Shown here: in pieces, positions 9,327 to 18,717 of the stretch
Position numbering within the stretch: the stretch's first letter is position 1
Layout: each line of letters opens with the position of its first letter
Assembly: GCF_040427915.1 (NCBI RefSeq)
Contig: NZ_JBETXJ010000002.1
Location: 1,426,001 to 1,490,000 of the forward strand
Direction: 5' to 3'
Source of the DNA: Gardnerella vaginalis
GTDB taxonomy: Bacteria; Actinomycetota; Actinomycetes; Actinomycetales; Bifidobacteriaceae
Length of the DNA stretch: 64,000 nt
Notes under the pieces: generated by a model
What the model was told of the DNA's origin: nothing
The model's database searches: none
The model's input: only the letters and a program-made list of their open reading frames with translations
Position numbers and translations under genes: made by a program

Positions 9327-10292
9327 CTAATCTACAACATGCAAAGTACGATAAATGTAATTTTTATATTTTTCTGGATTAAGCTTACTGCATATTGCAA
9401 TATTCGGAGTTTTACCAGAGAAGAAATTAGCATCAACAAGAACTGAGCCATAACTTGGTCCAGGAGTTGCATCAACTTGGCAATAATATTTTGTGCATTC
9501 GCTTATACATTCAGGATATAACGCAGCTGCAACAGCAGATGGATCAGCCATATCGAGATAAGCATCCCCAAAACGGCTAATATTCATTTCCATTAATTCC
9601 CTATTACAATCAATGGCAAACTTACCAAGTTCTCCACTTTCGCGAATATTAGCAATTTCTTGTGGATTCAGCATACATTCTCCCAAGCATGCGTCCCATC
9701 CAACAAACATAATATTTTTAAGACCAGAATCAACTAATATCTTTGCAGCTTCTGCATCTTGCCAAATATTGAATTCTGCTACAGGAGAAACATTTCCACG
9801 ACCTAGACCAGCAGATCCCATAACTACTATACGACCAACTTTTTTCATCGCTTCATAATCAACCTTAATAGCTAGAGCAATGTTAGTTAATGGCCCTAAT
9901 GCAATAATGTCTATTTCACCATCTTCACTGTTTCTCAAAGTTTCAATCATTTTCAAAACAGCATTACCATTACTTTCTTTCAAGCGATGAGGCACTAGAC
10001 CAATATCACCCATTCCATCTCTACCATGGGTTTCATGAGCATAAACCAAATCGCGTAACAACATGCTACTGCTTCCTTTATATACAGGTGGCTCATATGA
10101 ACCAGCATGCTCGATAGTAGTAAGCGTATTAATAGTCGCTTGTTCCATGCATACGTTTCCTGATACAGTGGAAAACATTAATATCTTATATCTAGGATCA
10201 TTTAAAGCCATGGCAATTGCCATAGCATCATCTGAACCACAATCTGTATCTATTATTATTTTCTTTTTAGAATAAATTTCTTTATTTTCCAT
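9327..10292 (-). CDS. Nucleoside hydrolase (inosine-uridine preferring type)
   Basis: 321 residues. It has the family signature DTDCGSDDAMAI (residues 15-26), whose aspartates bind calcium and the ribose hydroxyls, then HGRDGMGD, a conserved GPLTNIALAI, and NIWQDAEAA near residue 175. It cleaves ribonucleosides to base and ribose. It starts 17 bases after the MFS gene stop, so both are almost certainly one transcript: uptake followed by hydrolysis. The base preference cannot be read from the sequence. Confidence 0.9.
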   Translation of the reverse strand: MENKEIYSKKKIIIDTDCGSDDAMAIAMALNDPRYKILMFSTVSGNVCMEQATINTLTTIEHAGSYEPPVYKGSSSMLLRDLVYAHETHGRDGMGDIGLVPHRLKESNGNAVLKMIETLRNSEDGEIDIIALGPLTNIALAIKVDYEAMKKVGRIVVMGSAGLGRGNVSPVAEFNIWQDAEAAKILVDSGLKNIMFVGWDACLGECMLNPQEIANIRESGELGKFAIDCNRELMEMNISRFGDAYLDMADPSAVAAALYPECISECTKYYCQVDATPGPSYGSVLVDANFFSGKTPNIAICSKLNPEKYKNYIYRTLHVVD

Positions 10293-10309
10293 AAACTTTC
10301 AACATCCTA

Positions 10310-11488
10310 TCAATTAATAGAATCTGTATTTTCAGATGTAACTATCTTTAACAGTGCAGCTGAAGCAATACATATTGCCAGCATTATAAGCCCAAATGTA
10401 TATGAGAACCCTACTCCAAACTGCGAAATAACAGCACCAACAACGATAGGAGTTAGCATATCAGCTACGCCACTTGCCGTAGCAACAATAGAACATGCTA
10501 TGCTTACGCGCTTATACATAATTCTAGAGGCAATTGCAACGATAACACTAAATAAAACGCCTAAGAAAAGACCAGCAACGAAAAGCCCAATATAGTAACT
10601 CAAGGCAGTGTTAACAAGCATTGCGGCAAGAATAGCAATAAAGGAACCGATGCAATTCATGAGTAGCACTAAGGTACCTTTTACATATCTCAGAATCCAG
10701 GTGAAAAGGAAACCTCCAAGAACACAACCTAAGTTAAATAGTGTAAACATAAATGCAGCATTTGATTCGCTTATTCCTTTTGTTATTGCAAAACTTGTTG
10801 TATACATGCCTATAGCAGTTGACACTCCGCTGAATGCGGCAACTGAAATAACAATTCCAGCATAGGCAAGAATCTTACTCTTAGCATATAGTGGCCTAAT
10901 ATGTTCTTCCTCTTTCTCTGTATTTTTAATCTCAGACGTATCTTTGACTATAAAAGACACAGCACAGATAATAAATGAAAGAATACCTAACACATAATAT
11001 GACCATGCATAAGATAATTTACCACTCAAGAACAGACCTAATACAAATGGCGAAACTGTAGTTCCTACACCAAATAGTCCTTGTCCAAAAGTCAATGAAC
11101 TTTCATAATTCTTTTTGAATATGCTACTTAACAATGTTGGGCATGCAGCATCCTGCGTGCCAAATGCAATGCCTCCTGCAAACGCAAGTATTAAACCAGA
11201 AACAAAACTAGGAATTGTAGGAATACCAAACATAAATATGCCAGTAATAAAAGTACCAATTCCTAAAACTTTTACTGATCCAATTCTCTCTACAAGAACA
11301 CCTGTTATGTTAACGGTGAGAATTCTACCAAGAGCATATGCTGATCCAAGTAAACCGACAAGTTCAATCTTCTGTCCATAGGTTTGTACTAACTGTGGCA
11401 ATGTACTGCCAATCATTACACATGTCGAACCTGCCAAGAAATACATAGCAAATGAAAGAAAAGCTTTTAGCGCATCATTACGCTTCAT
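10310..11488 (-). CDS. MFS transporter, possibly for nucleosides
   Basis: 392 residues with about twelve hydrophobic segments in two halves separated by a charged central loop (KDTSEIKNTEKEEEHIRP). This is a major-facilitator carrier. Substrate is inferred only from its operon partner, a nucleoside hydrolase; a hexose or other metabolite is possible. The promoter region is shared with the divergent Crp-family gene, where a TTATAA box and an ATGACA-CT-TGTCAT inverted repeat lie. Confidence 0.75.
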   Translation of the reverse strand: MKRNDALKAFLSFAMYFLAGSTCVMIGSTLPQLVQTYGQKIELVGLLGSAYALGRILTVNITGVLVERIGSVKVLGIGTFITGIFMFGIPTIPSFVSGLILAFAGGIAFGTQDAACPTLLSSIFKKNYESSLTFGQGLFGVGTTVSPFVLGLFLSGKLSYAWSYYVLGILSFIICAVSFIVKDTSEIKNTEKEEEHIRPLYAKSKILAYAGIVISVAAFSGVSTAIGMYTTSFAITKGISESNAAFMFTLFNLGCVLGGFLFTWILRYVKGTLVLLMNCIGSFIAILAAMLVNTALSYYIGLFVAGLFLGVLFSVIVAIASRIMYKRVSIACSIVATASGVADMLTPIVVGAVISQFGVGFSYTFGLIMLAICIASAALLKIVTSENTDSIN

Positions 11489-11576
11489 GATTTCACACTT
11501 TCCTAGTTCTTTTAATTAACATTTATAAACCATTAGAGGCTTGCCTAAAAAATATCATGATTTTATAATGCTTAAA

Positions 11577-11590
11577 ATGACACTTGTCAT
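11577..11590. promoter_or_regulatory. Crp-type operator 1 (ATGACA-N2-TGTCAT)
   Basis: Perfect inverted repeat ATGACACTTGTCAT between the divergent MFS and Crp-family genes. On the minus strand it lies just upstream of a TTATAA box for the MFS/nucleoside hydrolase transcript. The same 6-2-6 motif recurs at 12334-12347, which argues that it is the binding site of the intervening regulator. Confidence 0.65.
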
Positions 11591-11624
11591 GACTGATTTT
11601 GTTCTTAAGGAGTAAAAGTAAATC

Positions 11625-12326
11625 ATGAACAACAAATGTATAGCAACGGCGCTTGCATTTATACTAGATGCAACGGATAGCATGAGTACGATTGTAAAAA
11701 TAGAGAAAGCAAAACAACTCATTCCTCACCAATTCATACGAACATATCACACTAATGATGTTCTCATAAATATGAATAGTGCAGCAAAATATGTATATAT
11801 CTTTTTAGATGGTAAAGCTACAGTTAGAGGAAGTTTAAATCGTAACGATGGAGTTATTTCAAATATTGAACCAATAGAAATACTGGGACTTTTTGAACTC
11901 GTTACCAACGAACCGCATTATACTGCTTTCGTTATGGCAGAAGAAAAAAGTTTGGTATTTAGAATTCCATCTTCGCTATTTCGCGAAATTGTTCAAGAAA
12001 ATGGCAAAATTTGCTATTGCGTATTATCGATATTCGCAAAAACAGCGGGAAGAACAATGCAAGAAGCAGCAACGAAAAGACTACTTGAATCAATTGACAT
12101 TATCGGATATTATTTATATACTCAGGCAAGCAAACATAGACCGTATATATGCCCATATACTCGCGAAGATTTAGCAAAAATACTAAATATTAATTTACGA
12201 ACTTTATACAGATATTTAGAATCCATGAAAAAAGAGAATCTTATAACAAGCATAAGAGGAAAATTGGTTATAACGGACCAACATTTTGCTTTGCTGCATA
12301 AAAGATACTCTTCTATGACTATTTAA
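11625..12326 (+). CDS. Crp/Fnr-family transcriptional regulator
   Basis: 233 residues: an N-terminal cyclic-nucleotide-binding-type beta roll (about 30-130), a long dimerisation helix, and a C-terminal Crp-type winged helix (about 170-225, YTREDLAKILNINLRTLYRYLE). No Fnr-type cysteine cluster is seen, and the usual cAMP-pocket arginine motif is not recognisable, so the effector is unknown. Flanking genes encode nucleoside hydrolysis and an ECF importer, and matched inverted repeats lie on both sides. I infer it controls both transcripts. Upstream AAGGAG supports the start. Confidence 0.85.
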   Translation: MNNKCIATALAFILDATDSMSTIVKIEKAKQLIPHQFIRTYHTNDVLINMNSAAKYVYIFLDGKATVRGSLNRNDGVISNIEPIEILGLFELVTNEPHYTAFVMAEEKSLVFRIPSSLFREIVQENGKICYCVLSIFAKTAGRTMQEAATKRLLESIDIIGYYLYTQASKHRPYICPYTREDLAKILNINLRTLYRYLESMKKENLITSIRGKLVITDQHFALLHKRYSSMTI

Positions 12327-12365
12327 TTATCAAATGACAAATGTCATTTGATAATTAAATAGTCA
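12316..12365. repeat. Perfect 50-bp palindrome containing Crp-type operator 2
   Basis: Bases 12316-12365 read identically on both strands (24+2+24). The centre is AAATGACAAATGTCATTT, so the core ATGACA-N2-TGTCAT (12334-12347) matches operator 1. The left arm covers the last codons and the TAA of the regulator gene. The right arm holds a plausible -35 box for the ECF operon. As RNA it would form a long perfect hairpin that could end the regulator transcript. Confidence 0.85.
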
Positions 12366-12375
12366 AAAAGATAAT
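12348..12375 (+). promoter_or_regulatory. Candidate promoter of the ECF transporter operon
   Basis: TTGATA (12348-12353), 16 bases, then GATAAT (12370-12375), about 30 bases before the S-component ATG. The -35 box overlaps the right flank of operator 2, so bound regulator would be placed to block or contact RNA polymerase. Confidence 0.45.
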
Positions 12376-12405
12376 ATTTGTAGTAATCAAATAGGAAGTG
12401 ATTGC

Positions 12406-13017
12406 ATGAAACAGATAATTAAATCGTTCAAGGAAGAATTTACTACTGTTGCAGTTGTCACCATACCATTATGTGTTGCTGTTAATTATATTTCTGGAAC
12501 TATAGCAGGTCTACTAAAACTACCTATTTTCCTTGATACTATAGGTACTTTATTTGCATGCATGATTTTTGGGCCACTTGTAGGAATAACAACTGGAATG
12601 CTATCCTCAATAATTTCATCAATCACTATGCCAACCATGCTTCCATTTATAGTGGTCAATATTGCTCTGGCCTTATGCGCTGGTATTCTAGCAAAACATA
12701 AAATGTTTTCAAATTATATGAAAATTTTTATTTCTTCAATAATCATGGCAACAGTATCCATTATTATTTCAGCACCGATTGTAGTCCTAATATTTAGCGG
12801 GTTCACTGGCGGAGGATCATCTATTATAGCGGCTTTAATAACTGCATCTGGAATGAATATCTGGATTTCTGTATTCTCTACTGAAGGATTCTTTACATGG
12901 GTTGATAGAGTATTAACGATTATTATATGCTTAAGCGTTATAAAATGTTTGCCCAATAAATTACTGCTTCTATTCCCATTAGGTTTACTTTATTTAAAAA
13001 ATTCAGATTCTGAATAG
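12406..13017 (+). CDS. ECF transporter substrate-binding S component
   Basis: 203 residues with six hydrophobic segments, basic ends and the FLDTIGTLFACMIFGPLVGITTG stretch (residues 42-64 region) typical of S components that plunge into the membrane with an ECF module. It decides the substrate of the four-subunit importer encoded in this operon. The vitamin type cannot be read from sequence; the neighbouring nucleoside hydrolase and shared operator suggest a nucleoside-related compound (inference). AGGAAGTGATTGC upstream supports the start. Confidence 0.78.
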   Translation: MKQIIKSFKEEFTTVAVVTIPLCVAVNYISGTIAGLLKLPIFLDTIGTLFACMIFGPLVGITTGMLSSIISSITMPTMLPFIVVNIALALCAGILAKHKMFSNYMKIFISSIIMATVSIIISAPIVVLIFSGFTGGGSSIIAALITASGMNIWISVFSTEGFFTWVDRVLTIIICLSVIKCLPNKLLLLFPLGLLYLKNSDSE

Positions 13018-13065
13018 TAAAAATTAAATCGAGTTTACTATATAAAGACAGAGATAAAAGTAATT

Positions 13066-13878
13066 ATGTACATGCATTATATCAATACCATTAATCAAGT
13101 AAAAAATACCAAGATACTTGCGACGCTGTATCCGACAACAAAATTTATATTGACCATATATTTAATATTAGTAGACATTATATTAAATACTTTTTCATTC
13201 ACATTATACAATTTACGACTTTTATTGTTTCCCTATTTTGTTGCTCTACTTGTTCTGATGATTCTATGCGGAGTAAAAAAGAATGGATATAAGCTTGTAT
13301 CAAGTATAGCTATGTTCTCATTATTTGTTGCGATATTTCAAGTCGCTTTCTGTAGACAAGGAAATGCAATATTAAGTCTTAATTTTTTGCAGATTACAGA
13401 TACAGCATTGTCTAATGCTATAACGCTCGGAATGAATACCTTAAATATATCAACTATAGTCATATGTTTTTTCCAAATAACTGATATAGAAGATATTACA
13501 ATATCCTTAAACAAACTTGGGATGAGCAATAAAACATGTTTCATAATACTTTCTACTTTCCAAACGATTGATTATTTACAAGTGCAAATTAAAGCAATCA
13601 TAACCTCGCAAAAAAGTCGTGGAATAAACTTTAATGGAAATTTAATACGTAGAATTGGCACATTTACTTCGATTTTACTTCCAGCATTTATTACTTCATT
13701 AATAAACATCGAGCAACGCATAATGATGCTTGATTCGCGAAATTTTTTTAGTTCAGAAAAAAAGACATATATTAAACAGGTTAATCATAATGGTCACGAA
13801 AAATTAGTACTAACAATAGGAACGATTACACTAGTTTTTCTTATTCTAGGAAGAGTAATTTATGGTTATATCATATAA
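13066..13878 (+). CDS. ecfT: ECF transporter transmembrane T component
   Basis: 270 residues, membrane protein with hydrophobic N-terminal half and the two coupling-helix signatures near the C-terminus: SQKSRGI (about residue 184) and MLDSRNF (about 225). These helices dock onto the two ATPases. It overlaps the first ATPase gene by 17 bases, which indicates translational coupling. It forms the scaffold joining the S component to the ATPases. Confidence 0.82.
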   Translation: MYMHYINTINQVKNTKILATLYPTTKFILTIYLILVDIILNTFSFTLYNLRLLLFPYFVALLVLMILCGVKKNGYKLVSSIAMFSLFVAIFQVAFCRQGNAILSLNFLQITDTALSNAITLGMNTLNISTIVICFFQITDIEDITISLNKLGMSNKTCFIILSTFQTIDYLQVQIKAIITSQKSRGINFNGNLIRRIGTFTSILLPAFITSLINIEQRIMMLDSRNFFSSEKKTYIKQVNHNGHEKLVLTIGTITLVFLILGRVIYGYII

Positions 13879-14716
13879 TATTTGCAATTTTTCATATACT
13901 TATCCACTTACTTCAAAACCAGCTTTAAGCAACATAACAATACAGCTAGAATTAGGAAAAATATATGGAGTAATTGGAGCTAACGCTTCAGGTAAATCAA
14001 GTCTATGCTTATCTCTTAAAGGATATATTCCTCATTTCTATAAGGGGAAATATTCTGGAAAAATACTATTAAACAACACGATTGATTTAGTAAAATCTAA
14101 TGATTGTGACAGTGTAGGATTTGTATTTAGCGATCCTTTTTCACAGTTAAGTCATATCAAAAAAACTGTATTTGAAGAAATTGCATTTAGCTTAGAAAAT
14201 CGCAGTATCCCTGTTCAACAAATAGAGAGTCTGGTTACACAAGTTATGCAATTACTTAACATAGAACAACTTGCGCTTCAAAACCCACTAAACCTATCCG
14301 GCGGGCAGGTTCAACGCGTTGCAATCGCGTGCGTTATAGTTAATAATCCAGAAATACTAATTCTTGACGAACCTACTTCACAACTTGATCCAGAAGAAAC
14401 TAAAAATATTTATAATTTTCTACAAAAATACAGAGACGAAGGACATACCGTAATAATTAGTGAACAAGATACAAATTTGTTAGCAGAATATGCAGATAAT
14501 ATTATTGTTCTTCAAAATGGTTTTATCACTCATTATGGAAATAAATATGATGTTTTTTATGATGAAACTTTCCCTTCTGACTGTATTGATATTCCAGAAG
14601 TTGTCAAAATTGTGAAAAAGTTACGTAATTTTGATATCAAAATAACCCCTGACATAACAGATATAGGCGAATTAATAGTTTTATTAAAGGAGAAATGCGA
14701 TGAGCATCGCAATTAA
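13862..14716 (+). CDS. ecfA: ECF transporter ATPase, canonical subunit
   Basis: 284 residues. Walker A GANASGKSS (39-47), ABC signature LSGGQ (145-149), Walker B LILDEPTSQLD (166-176) and an EQD switch (SEQDTN) in place of the usual His-loop histidine. It hydrolyses ATP to drive the ECF importer and pairs with the next gene product. It overlaps its neighbours on both sides (17 bases each), so the four genes are one tightly coupled operon. Confidence 0.85.
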   Translation: MVISYNICNFSYTYPLTSKPALSNITIQLELGKIYGVIGANASGKSSLCLSLKGYIPHFYKGKYSGKILLNNTIDLVKSNDCDSVGFVFSDPFSQLSHIKKTVFEEIAFSLENRSIPVQQIESLVTQVMQLLNIEQLALQNPLNLSGGQVQRVAIACVIVNNPEILILDEPTSQLDPEETKNIYNFLQKYRDEGHTVIISEQDTNLLAEYADNIIVLQNGFITHYGNKYDVFYDETFPSDCIDIPEVVKIVKKLRNFDIKITPDITDIGELIVLLKEKCDEHRN

Positions 14717-15545
14717 ATTGGACGATGTAAGTTTTCAATATCATTCAAATGAAAAAATAAAAAATAAAAACAATGATAAACAAGAGAAATCCTGCAGAAT
14801 ACTAAAACACGTAAACGTAGAATTCGAAAGTGGTGAATTATGCGCAATAATAGGTAGCAATGGAGCAGGTAAAAGCACTCTCGCCAAAATAATAGACAAT
14901 TTATTACAGCCAACTTCTGGTGACATAACTATTGAAGGAAAACAATATAAGACATTAAAGCAACACGACATTACATCACTCGTTGGTTATATTTTTCAAA
15001 ACCCAAATGATCAAATTTTTAACAGCACTGTGCATAAAGAAATTACATATGGGATAAAGAATATAAACAATGATCTTTACCGTCGCGTTCTGAATCTTAC
15101 TGGTTTAAACGATAAAGAAAATACAAACCCGTTTAATTTGTCATTCTCTGAAAGAAAATTTATTAACATTGCATCTGCACTACTAAGAGAACCACATATT
15201 ATTATTATGGATGAAGTGACTGGTGGATTGGATAAACTACAAAAAATGCGACTTGTAAAAATACTTAATTATTTACATATGATAAATGTAACAGTATTAT
15301 TTATCACCCATGACATGGAATTTGCATACGAAAATTGTCAAAATGCTCTCATACTTGATAACGGAAATGTGCTATACAAAGGGAGTATCGAATCTGCATT
15401 CCAGAATGTAGAAATAGTAAGACGCGCGCATATTGACCAACCAATCATAGTACAGATAATGAATGCGCTCGGAATCAACTATATATATAAAGATAATCCT
15501 ATAAGTGCTTTAGCTAAATATATCGCGAATCGCAATAATCATTAA
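14700..15545 (+). CDS. ECF transporter ATPase, second subunit with degenerate signature motif
   Basis: 281 residues. Walker A GSNGAGKST (52-60), Q loop FQNPNDQIF (99-107), Walker B IIIMDEVTGGLD and H loop ITHD are all present. The ABC signature reads LSFSERK (147-153) instead of LSGGQ. Since each ATP site uses Walker A of one subunit and the signature of the other, the site formed by this signature and the partner Walker A is probably weakened, giving an asymmetric pair. Last gene of the ECF operon. Confidence 0.85.
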   Translation: MSIAIKLDDVSFQYHSNEKIKNKNNDKQEKSCRILKHVNVEFESGELCAIIGSNGAGKSTLAKIIDNLLQPTSGDITIEGKQYKTLKQHDITSLVGYIFQNPNDQIFNSTVHKEITYGIKNINNDLYRRVLNLTGLNDKENTNPFNLSFSERKFINIASALLREPHIIIMDEVTGGLDKLQKMRLVKILNYLHMINVTVLFITHDMEFAYENCQNALILDNGNVLYKGSIESAFQNVEIVRRAHIDQPIIVQIMNALGINYIYKDNPISALAKYIANRNNH

Positions 15546-15591
15546 GATATGTGCGATCAAAAAGCATCAAAATATAAACAAAATATCAACA

Positions 15592-18500
15592 TTAAGATGC
15601 AATGCGAATACGCAATGAACATAATTGGAAAGGACGTAATTCTATATTTAACGCGTCATTATTCTTGTGCAAAGCTATAGGAATACCGTGCAACACTGGC
15701 ATTTCCATAAGATCTACCTCTTCAATTGAAGCCGCACACAAAATTTTATTGAGTTTTATTTGCCCACTTGCATATCCACCACATGGCTCGTGAATACGTA
15801 AGATTATATCTCCAGAACAATCATCAGCCAGCTTAACCCAATCTAATGCAATTAGACCTGAGTTTCTATGAATCGTAAACAATGAATCGACATCTGGTAA
15901 CATATCAATAATTGGCGAATTCAAAAGATCGGCTGCACTTAGCACTGAATCCATATTTGCATCAGCAATAAATGACCAAGTAAATTCATGCTCACCTTGA
16001 TCAGTGTTAGGATCGGGATAAAGCGGTGCAGAAAGCAAAGATAATCTGAGCATAGTTCCATAAGATGAAGAATAATCGCCAATAGGAGCAGCATCAGCGC
16101 CATAAGTAGACGAATTTGCAACAGCAACAGCATAAGAGGAATCTTCTATGCGAACAAACCTATGAGTACATGATTCAAATTTTGCATCATCACTACGAGT
16201 ATTTTTTACTATTGGCCGTTCAACTAAACCATATTGACACTCATATTGCGCATTATTTGAACATATAGATGTTGGCATATCTACTTTTAGAAATTGCTCT
16301 TTAGCATTCCAATCAACTTGCGCATGGAAATCAAGTCGTTTAACACATGGCTCTAAAATTATATTTGTTTGAATCTTAACATCCTTTTTACATGCCAAGA
16401 TTTCAACAGATACACCGCCCGATAAAAGTTCTTTAACGGCAACAATTGAAGAATCATCAATCTTACAATTCCTCATAAATGCATCTCGCTCAATATCCCA
16501 CGCATCCCACTGATATGGCTCATCTTTTAATATCTCATATTGCGCCATGCGATAACCAGATGGGATTAGCTCACGATTAACTTTAATATCTTTAACAGAA
16601 GATACTGTGCCATCTTGTTCAATAGTCACACTTAAAACACCATTATTAAGAATTATTCCACCATCATTTTTGTGTTTTACAGTTGTTGTATTATTTTTAC
16701 CGCTTTCACTACATTGATATAAATTCCAAGCGACCTCATTTTTACCTGTATAAGTCAACAACTTTACATTTTCACGCGCATTAACCGTGTTAACCGTGCT
16801 GCTAGTTTTTACAATCGCATCAGCAATATTTGAAATAATTTTACGCAAACAAGAAATATCTCTAGCATATTCTTCTCTAGCTTGTCTATGAACCCATGCA
16901 ATAGCAGAACCCGGAAGAATATCATGGAACTGGTTCAATAATAAAGTCTTCCAAATTCTAGTAAGCTCATCGTTATTGAAACGATATTCCGGTGCATACA
17001 CTCGAGCTAAAACAACAAGATATTCAGCCACGCGCAACAACGATTCCTCCATGCGGCAATAACGCTTCATATCTTGCTGAGATGTAAGAGTTTTCCTGTG
17101 CAACTCTAAATACAGCTCACCCTTGAATACTGGTGTATCACCATTTGAATCATCAACAATATCTTCGCGTATTTTTTCAAACAACTCATCAGGAGTGCCG
17201 AAATCAACTCTAGGAGCACCCTCTAAATTGCGATCACGTCTAATGCGAGCAGTCATCTCGCGAGTAGGTCCGCCACCGCCGTCGCCAAAACCGTACAACA
17301 ATATTGCGTGATTAGATAAATCTTTATCCAAAAAATTGCGCTGAGAATAAACCAACTCATGCATACTAACAGATGAAGCATAAGTATTAGATGGAGGGAA
17401 ATGAGCTAAAATCCTAGAACCATCTATTCCCTCCCAAAGGAATGAATGATGTGGGAATTTAGTGGTATCGTTCCATGAAATTTTTTGAGTTAAGAACCAA
17501 TCAAAACCAGCTCGACGAGCGAGTTGAGGAAATGCACCAGTATAACCAAAACTGTCTGGAAGCCAAATTCCATGCGGCTCAACACCAAGATGTTCCTTAA
17601 AATAGCGCTTACCAAAAGTCATTTGGCGAATTAAAGATTCACCGCATGGCATAATTGCGTCAGACTCAACCCACATACCTCCAACAGGTATAAAACGTCC
17701 TTCCTTAATCCTATTTTTCATACGCTCAAACAAATCAGGATGTTCGTTTTCTAGCCACTCATATTGTTGAGCAGAACTCATAGCATAAGTAAAATCAGGA
17801 TCCTCATCCATAAGAGCTAAAACGTTGGATACCGTGCGTGCAACCTTTCTATGAGTCTCACGCACAGGCCATTGCCAAGCAGAATCAATATGAGCATGAC
17901 CAACAGCAATATGCCTTAGAGAACTTGCAGCCGCAGGCTGATTTAATACATTAGTCAACATATTACGAGCATTTTGAACAGTAGAAGAATCATGCTCATC
18001 ATACGCATTTAAGGAGCGCTGTAAAGCTTTAGCTAGTTTCCAGTAACGCGGATTATCATCATTCAATTCTCGCATCAAAGAACTTACAGTCTCAAGATCC
18101 ATATAATAATCAAAAATATTACGATTAAAAACGGTAACGTCAACATATTTCAACATATATTGGCATTCTGTATTTCCAGTCGCACACTCACCTAAATCAG
18201 TAGGAGAAAATGGAGTAGGTCCTTCAACAAATGGATTGTCTGCAGCTTCCAAATATAAAGTAAAATTACCATTTTCATCAATACTGATAGAACGATTATT
18301 ATGTTCATCAATCAATGGAACCCAATGATTACAAGGGTTTACAGCTTTGATAACTTTTCCATCAGAATTATATACTAATCCTTCAGCTTGAAAACCAGGA
18401 AAAAGATTCTCAATCCAACCTAAATCAACATTTAGCTCAACTTTGCGCCCTTTTACCTTTGAAAAATCAATCGACCCTGTAACTTCAAACCACGTTGTGC

Positions 18501-18717
18501 CCCATGTTGTTCCCCAAACGTCTGGAGCATTAAATGAATAAAACATAATATCATTTCTTTTCAACTTAGAAAAGAATTTGTTAGAAGAAATAGGTTCTCC
18601 AGCAATCTCATACGCTCGAATTTTACAATGCGATAAAACAGTATTTATATACGGATATAAGCGTTGTTGCATAACTCTTGTGCAGCGATTCAACTGCTGC
18701 TCAGGTAATAAAAACAT
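15592..18717 (-). CDS. GH38 family alpha-mannosidase
   Basis: 1041 residues, the normal size for bacterial GH38. The zinc site HAHIDSAWQW (H276, D278) opens the catalytic barrel, and the nucleophile aspartate is in WLPDSFGYTG (D388). The mid-domain and beta-sandwich domains follow. No signal peptide is seen, so it acts inside the cell on imported manno-oligosaccharides such as N-glycan fragments, releasing mannose. It is divergent from a mannose-isomerase-type gene, with which it forms a two-step route: mannoside to mannose to fructose (inference). Confidence 0.9.
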   Translation of the reverse strand: MFLLPEQQLNRCTRVMQQRLYPYINTVLSHCKIRAYEIAGEPISSNKFFSKLKRNDIMFYSFNAPDVWGTTWGTTWFEVTGSIDFSKVKGRKVELNVDLGWIENLFPGFQAEGLVYNSDGKVIKAVNPCNHWVPLIDEHNNRSISIDENGNFTLYLEAADNPFVEGPTPFSPTDLGECATGNTECQYMLKYVDVTVFNRNIFDYYMDLETVSSLMRELNDDNPRYWKLAKALQRSLNAYDEHDSSTVQNARNMLTNVLNQPAAASSLRHIAVGHAHIDSAWQWPVRETHRKVARTVSNVLALMDEDPDFTYAMSSAQQYEWLENEHPDLFERMKNRIKEGRFIPVGGMWVESDAIMPCGESLIRQMTFGKRYFKEHLGVEPHGIWLPDSFGYTGAFPQLARRAGFDWFLTQKISWNDTTKFPHHSFLWEGIDGSRILAHFPPSNTYASSVSMHELVYSQRNFLDKDLSNHAILLYGFGDGGGGPTREMTARIRRDRNLEGAPRVDFGTPDELFEKIREDIVDDSNGDTPVFKGELYLELHRKTLTSQQDMKRYCRMEESLLRVAEYLVVLARVYAPEYRFNNDELTRIWKTLLLNQFHDILPGSAIAWVHRQAREEYARDISCLRKIISNIADAIVKTSSTVNTVNARENVKLLTYTGKNEVAWNLYQCSESGKNNTTTVKHKNDGGIILNNGVLSVTIEQDGTVSSVKDIKVNRELIPSGYRMAQYEILKDEPYQWDAWDIERDAFMRNCKIDDSSIVAVKELLSGGVSVEILACKKDVKIQTNIILEPCVKRLDFHAQVDWNAKEQFLKVDMPTSICSNNAQYECQYGLVERPIVKNTRSDDAKFESCTHRFVRIEDSSYAVAVANSSTYGADAAPIGDYSSSYGTMLRLSLLSAPLYPDPNTDQGEHEFTWSFIADANMDSVLSAADLLNSPIIDMLPDVDSLFTIHRNSGLIALDWVKLADDCSGDIILRIHEPCGGYASGQIKLNKILCAASIEEVDLMEMPVLHGIPIALHKNNDALNIELRPFQLCSLRIRIAS

